A stretch of 11,802 nucleotides of DNA from Pseudomonadota bacterium (GTDB lineage: Bacteria; Pseudomonadota; Gammaproteobacteria; Burkholderiales; Burkholderiaceae_C), in NCBI GenBank assembly GCA_023436025.1, contig JAEZKX010000300.1:1-11802 (forward strand). Direction: 5' to 3'. Below, piece after piece: positions 1 through 5,852 of this stretch (the stretch's first letter is position 1; each line of letters starts with the position of its first letter). A program made the translations under genes and the position numbers. A model generated the notes under the pieces. It ran no database searches. It saw nothing but the letters and a program-made list of their open reading frames with translations, and was not told where the DNA came from.

Positions 1-1
1 G

Positions 2-1252
2 ACCGAGCCCGCGCGCACCGGCCCGGCGTTCCCCGATGACCGCGACGAGCCGGCCGACGGCCGCCGCACCGTCCTGGTGGTGGAGGACGACGAGCCCTTC
101 GCCCACATCCTCTACGACCTGGCGCACGAGCTCGGCTACCGCTGCCTGGTCGCCCACCAGGCCGACGACGGCGTGCAGCTGGCGCAGGAGCACGCGCCCG
201 ACGCGGTGCTGCTGGACATGCGGCTGCCCGACGACACCGGACTGTCGGTGCTGCAGCGGCTCAAGGAGAACCCGCGCACGCGCCACCTGCCGGTGCACGT
301 CATCTCGGTGGAAGACCGGGTCGAGACCGCCATGCACCTGGGCGCCATCGGCTATGCCCGCAAGCCGGCCTCGCGCGAGGACCTGCAGGAGGTGTTCCAG
401 CGCCTGGAGTCCAAGCTGAGCCAGAAGGTCAAGCGCGTGCTGCTGGTGGAGGACGACCCGCGCCAGCAGGAGAGCGTCACCCGCCTGATCGGCGACGGCG
501 ACGTCGAGATCGTCGCGGTGTCCGAGGGCCAGAAGGCGCTGGAGGCGCTGGACGGCTCGGTGTTCGACTGCATGATCATCGACCTGAAGCTGCCCGACAT
601 GACCGGGCAGGAGCTGCTGCGCCGCATGGCCTCGGGCGAGAGCCGCTCGTTCCCGCCGGTGATCGTCTACACCGGCCGCAACCTGACGCGCGACGAGGAA
701 GCGGAGCTGATGCGCTACTCGCGCTCCATCATCATCAAGGGCGCGCGCTCGCCCGAGCGGCTGCTCGACGAGGTCACGCTGTTCCTGCACAAGGTGGAGA
801 ACCAGCTTTCCAGCGAACGCCAGAAGATGCTGCGCACCGCGCGCAACCGCGACAAGGCCTTCGAGGGCCGGCGCATCCTGGTGGTGGACGACGACATGCG
901 CAACATCTTCGCCCTGACCAGCGCGCTGGAGCACAAGGGCGCCGACGTGGAAGTGGCGCGCAACGGCGTCGAGGCGCTCGAAAAGCTCAAGGCCGCGCCC
1001 GAGGACGTCGACCTGGTGCTGATGGACGTGATGATGCCGGAGATGGACGGCTACACCGCCACCCGCGAGATCCGCAAGGACCCGCGCTGGCAGAAGCTGC
1101 CCATCATCGCGGTGACGGCCAAGGCCATGAAGGAGGACCAGGAGCGTTGCCTGGCCGCTGGCGCCAACGACTACCTGGCCAAGCCCATCGAGCTGGAGCG
1201 CCTGTTCTCGCTGATGCGGGTGTGGATGCCCAAGATGGAGCGCATGCCATGA
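2..1252 (+). CDS. Hybrid sensor histidine kinase, C-terminal part with three receiver domains (5' end outside window)
   Basis: The frame is open to the left edge, so only 416 C-terminal residues are visible. They form three consecutive CheY-like receiver domains. Domain 1 begins at VLVVEDDE and has its phospho-acceptor Asp at visible residue 72 (LLDMRLPD) and the conserved Lys in YARKP. Domain 2 begins at VLLVEDDP, with Asp at 194 (IIDLKLPD), TG at the switch position and Lys in IIIKGARS. Domain 3 begins at ILVVDDDM, with Asp at 342 (LMDVMMPEMDG) and Lys in YLAKP. All three keep the acidic pair, acceptor Asp and Lys, so all could be phosphorylated. Triple receivers of this kind normally sit at the end of large hybrid kinases with HAMP/GAF and HisKA-HATPase parts; those parts would lie upstream and are not seen. 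A stand-alone multi-receiver regulator remains possible. The stop overlaps an ATG in the sequence ATGA, and the gene leads directly into cheR. Confidence 0.85.
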   Translation, partial: TEPARTGPAFPDDRDEPADGRRTVLVVEDDEPFAHILYDLAHELGYRCLVAHQADDGVQLAQEHAPDAVLLDMRLPDDTGLSVLQRLKENPRTRHLPVHVISVEDRVETAMHLGAIGYARKPASREDLQEVFQRLESKLSQKVKRVLLVEDDPRQQESVTRLIGDGDVEIVAVSEGQKALEALDGSVFDCMIIDLKLPDMTGQELLRRMASGESRSFPPVIVYTGRNLTRDEEAELMRYSRSIIIKGARSPERLLDEVTLFLHKVENQLSSERQKMLRTARNRDKAFEGRRILVVDDDMRNIFALTSALEHKGADVEVARNGVEALEKLKAAPEDVDLVLMDVMMPEMDGYTATREIRKDPRWQKLPIIAVTAKAMKEDQERCLAAGANDYLAKPIELERLFSLMRVWMPKMERMP

Positions 1253-1268
1253 GCGCGGGGGTCCGCAA

Positions 1269-2090
1269 TTGACCTCGGTGCACGACATCGAGATCCGGCT
1301 GCTGATCGAGGCGGTGTTCCTGCGCTACGGGCACGACTTCCGCGACTACGCGCCGGCCTCCATGAAGCGGCGCGTGCTGCAGGCGCAGCAGAAGATGGGG
1401 CTGCCGTCCATCTCGGCACTGCAGGAACGGGTGCTGCACAACGCCGCGGAGTTCGCCGTGCTGCTGCAGTACCTGACGGTGCCGGTCAGCGAGATGTTCC
1501 GCGACCCGGCCTACTTCCTGGCGCTGCGCCACCACGTGGTGCCGGTGCTGCGCACCTACCCCTCGATCAAGGTCTGGGTGGCCGGCTGCAGCACGGGCGA
1601 GGAGCCCTACTCCCTGGCCATCCTGCTGCGCGAGGAAGGGCTGCTGGACAAGACCATCCTGTACGCCACCGACATCAACCACGCCTCGCTGGAGCGCGCC
1701 CGCCAGGGCATCTACAGCCTGGACTCCATGCAGGCCTTCACCCGCAACTACCAGAAGGCGGGGGGTACGCGCAGCTTCAGCGACTACTACACCGCGGCGT
1801 ATGGCGGCGCGGTGTTCGACAAGACCCTGCGCGAGGGCATCACCTTCGCCGACCACAGCCTGGCCACCGACGCCGTGTTCTCCGAGACCCACCTGGTCTC
1901 CTGCCGCAACGTGCTCATCTATTTCAACCGCAAGCTGCAGGACCGGGCCCTGGGCCTGTTCCACGAATCGCTGGCGCACCGCGGCTTCCTGGGCCTGGGC
2001 AGCAAGGAGACGCTGGACTTCTCCGCCTTCGCCGGGCGCTTCGAGGCGGTCAGCCGTCCCGAGCGCATCTACCGCAAGCTACCGGCATGA
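1269..2090 (+). CDS. cheR: CheR-type protein-glutamate O-methyltransferase
   Basis: The product (273 aa) matches CheR S-adenosylmethionine-dependent methyltransferases, which methylate glutamates on receptor-type signalling proteins. A helical N-terminal domain (about residues 1-80, with RYGHDFRDYA and EMFRD) is followed by the methyltransferase domain, with SAM-binding motif AGCSTGEEPYS at 105-115, YATDIN at 132-137 and the family motif SCRNVLIYF at 211-219. Length is normal for CheR, and no TPR extension is present. The frame is closed upstream at 1212 and has no ATG or GTG before 1269, so the start is either TTG 1269 (G-rich stretch 1257-1261 as ribosome site) or GTG 1278. A missing G in that G run would instead join the upstream ATG at 1249 in frame. 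The end overlaps the next gene as ATGA. The target is unknown because no chemoreceptor is nearby; the partner kinase is a guess. Confidence 0.88.
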   Translation: MTSVHDIEIRLLIEAVFLRYGHDFRDYAPASMKRRVLQAQQKMGLPSISALQERVLHNAAEFAVLLQYLTVPVSEMFRDPAYFLALRHHVVPVLRTYPSIKVWVAGCSTGEEPYSLAILLREEGLLDKTILYATDINHASLERARQGIYSLDSMQAFTRNYQKAGGTRSFSDYYTAAYGGAVFDKTLREGITFADHSLATDAVFSETHLVSCRNVLIYFNRKLQDRALGLFHESLAHRGFLGLGSKETLDFSAFAGRFEAVSRPERIYRKLPA

Positions 2091-2680
2091 AGTACGCCCT
2101 GCCCCCCGGCTTCAACGCCTCGGTCGAGGCGGTGGCCATCGGCGCCTCCGCCGGCGGCATCGACGCGCTGTTCACGCTGTTCCAGGGGATGGCGGCGCCG
2201 TTTCGCGGCAGCGTGATCGTGGTGCTGCACCTGCCGGAGGACCACGAGAGCCGCCTGCCCGAGGTGTTCCAGGCCCGCCTGGGCGTGCCGGTGGAAGAAG
2301 CCCGCCCCGGCGGCGTGATCGCCTCCGGCGTCATCTACTTCGCCCCGCCCGGTTACCATCTGCTGGTGGAGGACGATCGCACCTTCGCGCTGAGCTGCGA
2401 CCCGCCGGTGCTGTTCTCGCGCCCGTCCATCGACGTGCTGCTGGAGACCAGCGCCGACGCCTACGGCCCGGAACTGGCCGGGCTGGTGCTGACCGGCGCC
2501 AACGAGGACGGCGCGCGCGGGCTCGCGGCCATCCGCGCCCGCGGCGGCCTGGCGGCCGTGCAGTCGCCGGACGAAGCCGCGCACGACGCCATGCCGCTGG
2601 CGGCCATCGCCATGGCGGCCCCCGACTACGTGCTGCCCCTTTCCGGGCTGCGCACGCTCCTGCACACGGTGATCCGCTGA
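2087..2680 (+). CDS. cheB: CheB-type protein-glutamate methylesterase, catalytic domain only
   Basis: The product (197 aa) is a CheB C-terminal domain, which hydrolyses glutamyl methyl esters and can deamidate glutamines on signalling proteins, opposing CheR. The Ser-His-Asp triad is visible: Ser21 in IGASAGG, His48 in VLHLP and Asp141 in LTGANEDGA, with spacing close to that of E. coli CheB. The N-terminal receiver and linker that gate classical CheB are absent, so activity cannot be switched by phosphorylation in cis. The ATG overlaps the cheR stop as ATGA, which implies translational coupling and balanced amounts of the opposing enzymes. No strong ribosome site is seen. The next gene starts within TGATG. 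Receiver-less CheB proteins are known in clusters with hybrid histidine kinases; the substrate here cannot be told from the sequence. Confidence 0.88.
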   Translation: MKYALPPGFNASVEAVAIGASAGGIDALFTLFQGMAAPFRGSVIVVLHLPEDHESRLPEVFQARLGVPVEEARPGGVIASGVIYFAPPGYHLLVEDDRTFALSCDPPVLFSRPSIDVLLETSADAYGPELAGLVLTGANEDGARGLAAIRARGGLAAVQSPDEAAHDAMPLAAIAMAAPDYVLPLSGLRTLLHTVIR

Positions 2681-3831
2681 TGACCGCACCGAACAACGAA
2701 GTCAACGTTCTGCTGGTCGACGACCTGCGCGAAAACCTGGTGGCACTGGAGGCGCTGATCCGCGCGCCCGGCCGCCGCATCTTCACGGCCTGCTCCGGCG
2801 ACGACGCCCTGTCGCTGATGCTGGAGCACGCCTTCGCGCTGGCCATCCTCGACGTGCAGATGCCGTCGATGAACGGTTTCGAACTGGCCGAGCTGATGCG
2901 CGGCACCGAGCGCACCCGGGGCATCCCCATCGTGTTCGTCAGCGCCGCTGGACGCGAGCTGAACTACGCCTTCCGCGGCTACGAGACCGGCGCCGTCGAC
3001 TTCCTCTACAAGCCGCTCGACCCGGTCGCCGTGCGCAGCAAGGTCACCGTCTTCGTCGACCTGTTCCGCCAGCGCCAGGAGCTGCAGGGGGTGCAGTCGC
3101 AGCTGGAACGCGCCGTCACCATGCGCGACGACTTCATGTCCATGGTGTCGCACGAGCTGCGCAACCCGCTCAACTCGGTGTACCTGCAGGCGCAGTTGCG
3201 CCGCAAGCTGCTGTCGGGCCCCAACCCGCCAGACCGAGAGGCCATGCTGCGCATGGTGGAACGCGACGAGCGCCAGATCCGCAGCATGATCCGGCTGCTG
3301 GACGACATGCTGGACGTGTCGCGCCTGCGCACCGGCAAGCTGGCGATGAGCTTCGCCCCGTTCGACCTCGCCGAGCTCGGCCGCCGGGTGGTGGAGTCCA
3401 TCGGCGAGCAGGCGGCTTCCGCCGGCGTGGCGGTGACGCTGGACGCGCCGCAGGCCCTGCCCCTGCATGGCGACGAGTTCCGCATCGAGCAGGTCATCAC
3501 CAACCTGCTGACCAATGCGCTGCGCTACGGCCAGGGCAAGCCGGTGGCGGTTACGGTGGGCAGCCGCGAGGGCCGCGCTTTCGTCTCGGTGCGCGACCAG
3601 GGCATGGGCATCGCACCGGCCGACCAGGAACGCATCTTCCAGCAGTTCGAACGCACGGCCGGCTCCGAGCAGGTGCCCGGCCTCGGCCTGGGCCTGTTCA
3701 TCGCCCGCCAGATCGTCACCGCCCACCGCGGTCAGCTGCAAGTCACCAGCGCCCTGGGCGAAGGCTCGGAGTTCGTCCTCTGGCTGCCGCTGCCGGGGAC
3801 GGAGCCCGCGTTGGCTGCTTCGGCGGACTGA
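2680..3831 (+). CDS. Soluble response regulator-histidine kinase (REC-HisKA-HATPase)
   Basis: This 383-residue cytoplasmic protein has no signal peptide or membrane segment. An N-terminal receiver (about 8-125) has acidic pair DD in LLVDDLREN, acceptor Asp58 (AILDVQMPSMNG) and Lys111 (YKPLD). A coiled linker with QELQGVQSQLE follows, then HisKA with phospho-His158 in MVSHELRNPL, and an ATPase domain with N box around 275-279 (TNLLTNALRYG), G1 box DQGMG at 306-310 and G2 box GLGLGLF at 334-340. A receiver in front of a kinase usually lets phosphorylation from another kinase modulate the kinase core. The likely donor or acceptor is the upstream triple-receiver hybrid kinase; this is inference from position. 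The gene overlaps the cheB stop by one base (TGATG) and is probably the last gene of the operon, since a repeat-rich gap follows. Confidence 0.92.
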   Translation: MTAPNNEVNVLLVDDLRENLVALEALIRAPGRRIFTACSGDDALSLMLEHAFALAILDVQMPSMNGFELAELMRGTERTRGIPIVFVSAAGRELNYAFRGYETGAVDFLYKPLDPVAVRSKVTVFVDLFRQRQELQGVQSQLERAVTMRDDFMSMVSHELRNPLNSVYLQAQLRRKLLSGPNPPDREAMLRMVERDERQIRSMIRLLDDMLDVSRLRTGKLAMSFAPFDLAELGRRVVESIGEQAASAGVAVTLDAPQALPLHGDEFRIEQVITNLLTNALRYGQGKPVAVTVGSREGRAFVSVRDQGMGIAPADQERIFQQFERTAGSEQVPGLGLGLFIARQIVTAHRGQLQVTSALGEGSEFVLWLPLPGTEPALAASAD

Positions 3832-3837
3832 GCCTCC

Positions 3838-3876
3838 GAAGGCGGAAGGCGGAAGGCGGAAGGCGGAAGGCGGAAG
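3838..3876. repeat. 7-bp tandem repeat, unit GAAGGCG, five full copies plus a partial one
   Basis: The unit GAAGGCG occurs five times head to tail from 3838 to 3872, followed by the partial copy GAAG. It begins 7 bp after the kinase stop codon. Perfect short tandem arrays of this kind can change copy number by slippage. No coding role is seen; frames read across it give only repetitive peptides. Confidence 0.9.
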
Positions 3877-3898
3877 CCGGACAGCCGGACAGCCGGAC
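3875..3898. repeat. 8-bp tandem repeat, unit AGCCGGAC, three copies
   Basis: Three exact head-to-tail copies of AGCCGGAC lie at 3875-3882, 3883-3890 and 3891-3898. The array overlaps the end of the 7-bp array by two bases, and its last three bases belong to the left arm of the following inverted repeat. Three repeat types are therefore nested within about 160 bp. Confidence 0.9.
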
Positions 3899-3996
3899 GC
3901 AAAAGTCGCAAAGACTTCGCAAAGGTCGCAAAACCAAAGCCCAGTCTTCCTTTGCATCTTTCGCGACTTTTGCGCAACCTTCGCGACTTTTGCGTC
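3896..3996. repeat. Long imperfect inverted repeat with GCAAAAGTCGC-like subunits
   Basis: A perfect 14-bp inverted pair, GACGCAAAAGTCGC at 3896-3909 and its complement at 3983-3996, forms the outer stem. The symmetry continues inward imperfectly: the left arm carries CGCAAAGGTCGC and the right arm carries GCGACTTTTGCGC, so each arm has two related subunits and the arms pair over roughly 35-40 bases with about one gap. Similar GCAAAAGTCGC families occur as dispersed intergenic repeats in related genomes, from general knowledge rather than a search. It could fold into a long hairpin between the kinase operon and prfB. It is not a typical intrinsic terminator because no T run follows. Confidence 0.75.
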
Positions 3997-4018
3997 CTGG
4001 GGTTGGGCCGCCCATATT
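3990..4018 (+). promoter_or_regulatory. Weak candidate promoter for prfB
   Basis: TTGCGT at 3990-3995 and CATATT at 4013-4018 are separated by 17 bp and match the sigma-70 boxes at three and four of six positions. The -35 box falls inside the right arm of the inverted repeat. A separate -10-like GACAAT lies at 4022-4027 without a good partner. This is a suggestion only. Confidence 0.2.
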
Positions 4019-4056
4019 TGAGACAATCCCCTCCAATACGGAAGGACACGAAAACC

Positions 4057-5161
4057 ATGGACGCAGAACGCATCAACCTCATCGGCACCACCCTGGCGGA
4101 CCTGCAGGCTCGCACGGGCGAGCTTCGGAGGTATCTTTGACTTCGATGCCAAGTCGGAACGCCTGAGGACGGTCAATGCATCGCTGGAAGACCCGGCGGT
4201 GTGGAACGATCCCAAGAAGGCCCAGGAACTGGGCAAGGAAAAGAAGCAGCTCGATGACGTGGTGCTCGGGCTGCAGAACCTCGACCGCGAGCTGTCGGAC
4301 AACCTCGAGCTCTTCGAGATGAGCAAGGACGAAGGCGACGACGACGGCCTGCTGTCCATCGAAGCCGACTGCGCCAAGCTCGAGAAGATCGTCGAGGGCC
4401 TGGAATTCCGCCGGATGTTCAACCAGCCGGCCGACCCCAGCAACTGCTTCCTCGACCTGCAGGCCGGCGCCGGCGGCACCGAGGCCTGCGACTGGGCCAG
4501 CATGCTCATGCGCCAGTACATCAAGTACGCCGAACGCAAGGGCTTCAAGTACACCATCGAGGACGAGACGCCCGGCGACGTCGCCGGCATCAAGAGCGCC
4601 ACGCTCAAGATCGAGGGCGAGTACGCCTTCGGCCTGCTGCGCACCGAAACCGGCGTGCACCGCCTGGTGCGCAAGTCGCCCTTCGACTCCTCCGGCGGGC
4701 GCCACACCAGTTTCGCCAGCGTGTTCGTCTACCCGGAGATCGACGACTCCATCGAAATCGACATCAACCCGGCGGACGTGCGCACCGACACCTTCCGCGC
4801 CTCGGGCGCCGGCGGCCAGCACATCAACAAGACCGATTCGGCGGTGCGCCTGACGCACATCCCCACCGGCATCGTGGTGCAGTGCCAGGACAGCCGCAGC
4901 CAGCACAGCAACCGCGACGTCGCCTGGCGCCGCCTGCGCTCGCGCCTGTACGACTTCGAGATGCGCAAGCGCATGGAAGCCCAGCAGAAGCTGGAGGACA
5001 GCAAGACCGACGTCGGCTGGGGCCACCAGATCCGCAGCTACGTGCTGGACAACAGCCGCATCAAGGACCTGCGCACCGGCGTGGAGATCTCCGCCACGCA
5101 GAAGGTGCTCGACGGCGACCTGGACGCCTTCATCGAGGCGTCGCTGAAGCAGGGCGTATGA
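4057..5161 (+). CDS. prfB: Peptide chain release factor 2 (programmed +1 frameshift)
   Basis: RF2 recognises UGA and UAA stop codons in the ribosomal A site and triggers peptide release. The ATG at 4057 is preceded by a GGAAGG-type ribosome site at 4040-4045. Codons 1-27 (ending ELRRYL) run into an in-frame TGA at 4138-4140; synthesis continues after a +1 shift at CTT, with GAC from 4139, giving 367 residues, close to the 365 of E. coli RF2. Visible hallmarks are the stop-recognition motif SPF at 207-209 (KSPFDSSGGRHTS) and the catalytic GGQ at 252-254 (SGAGGQHINKTDSAVR). Joined coordinates are 4057-4137 and 4139-5161. Expression should be autoregulated: scarce RF2 lets the ribosome pause at TGA and shift frame. 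A 25-bp gap separates it from the HAD gene. lysS, often next to prfB in other bacteria, is absent here. Confidence 0.97.
4127..4141 (+). promoter_or_regulatory. prfB programmed +1 frameshift site
   Basis: An internal Shine-Dalgarno-like GGAGG at 4127-4131 is followed by TAT, the slippery CTT codon (4135-4137) and TGA plus C (4138-4141). This is the classical arrangement: the internal anti-SD contact and the slow UGA-C stop make the peptidyl-tRNA slip from CUU to UUU. The local sequence CGGAGGTATCTTTGAC differs from the E. coli site mainly by CGG AGG in place of AGG GGG. Confidence 0.95.
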
Positions 5162-5186
5162 CGCGCCGGCCCGACCGGTCCCCGCC

Positions 5187-5852
5187 ATGAGCATCCGCGC
5201 CCTGATCTTCGACATGGACGGCACCATGGTGGACTCCATGCCCGCCCATGCGCGCAGCTGGGACGTGTTCGCGCGCCGCCATGGCGTCGACATGCCGGTG
5301 GCCGAGATCCTGCGGCGCACCACCGGGCGCAATGGCGTGGAGTGCATCCGCGAGCTGTTCGGCGCCGCCACCCCGGAAGACGAGGCGCTGGCGCTGATCG
5401 CCGAGAAGGAAGCGATCTACCGCGAAACCTTCGCGCGCGACTTCCGCGCCGTGCCCGGCTTCCCGCAGTTCGCGCAGCAGGCCCATGCGCGCGGGCTGCG
5501 GGTGGGGTTGGCCACCGCGGGCGACCGGAACAACATCGACTTCGTGCTGCGGCACCTGGCGCTGGATCCGCCGCCGGCCGCCATCGTGGGCGGCGACGAG
5601 GGCATCGCCGGCAAGCCGGCGCCCGACCTCTTCCTGGAGGCCGCGCGGCGCCTGGGCGTGCCGCCCGCCGACTGCCTCGTCTTCGAGGACGCGCCCTTCG
5701 GCATCGAGGCCGCGCGCCGCGCCGGCATGCGCGCCGTGGCGATCTGCACCACCCACTCCGCCGCCGAACTGGCCGGCGCCCACGTGATCGCCGCGGCGCC
5801 CGACTTCGAACAACTGACGACAACGAACTTCCTGGAGACCCTGGATGCGTGA
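5187..5852 (+). CDS. HAD-superfamily phosphatase, beta-phosphoglucomutase-like subfamily
   Basis: The 221-residue cytosolic protein has all four HAD motifs: nucleophile motif FDMDGTMVD (Asp9, Asp11), motif II Thr110 in GLATAGD, motif III Lys143 in GKPAPD, and motif IV acidic pair in FEDAPFG (Glu167-Asp168). A helical cap domain lies at about 16-85. HAD enzymes of this type hydrolyse small phosphate esters or isomerise sugar phosphates through an aspartyl-phosphate. The substrate cannot be decided; fbp downstream makes a sugar phosphate a reasonable but unproven guess. No clear ribosome site precedes ATG 5187, but a 10-codon reading frame (5158-5190) links the prfB stop to this start through ATGA overlaps at both ends. 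The last 8 bases overlap pepN. Confidence 0.88.
   Translation: MSIRALIFDMDGTMVDSMPAHARSWDVFARRHGVDMPVAEILRRTTGRNGVECIRELFGAATPEDEALALIAEKEAIYRETFARDFRAVPGFPQFAQQAHARGLRVGLATAGDRNNIDFVLRHLALDPPPAAIVGGDEGIAGKPAPDLFLEAARRLGVPPADCLVFEDAPFGIEAARRAGMRAVAICTTHSAAELAGAHVIAAAPDFEQLTTTNFLETLDA

Noticed and set aside
3838..3996. CRISPR array
   Set aside because: Units are only 7-8 bp with no spacers, and the larger repeat is inverted rather than direct.
4057..4140. prfB as a pseudogene interrupted by TGA
   Set aside because: The stop sits in the canonical programmed frameshift context, and the rest of RF2 is complete.
2626..4707. A 693-codon open frame on the - strand
   Set aside because: It lies opposite the histidine kinase and prfB, crosses the intergenic tandem repeats, and shows no recognisable domain.
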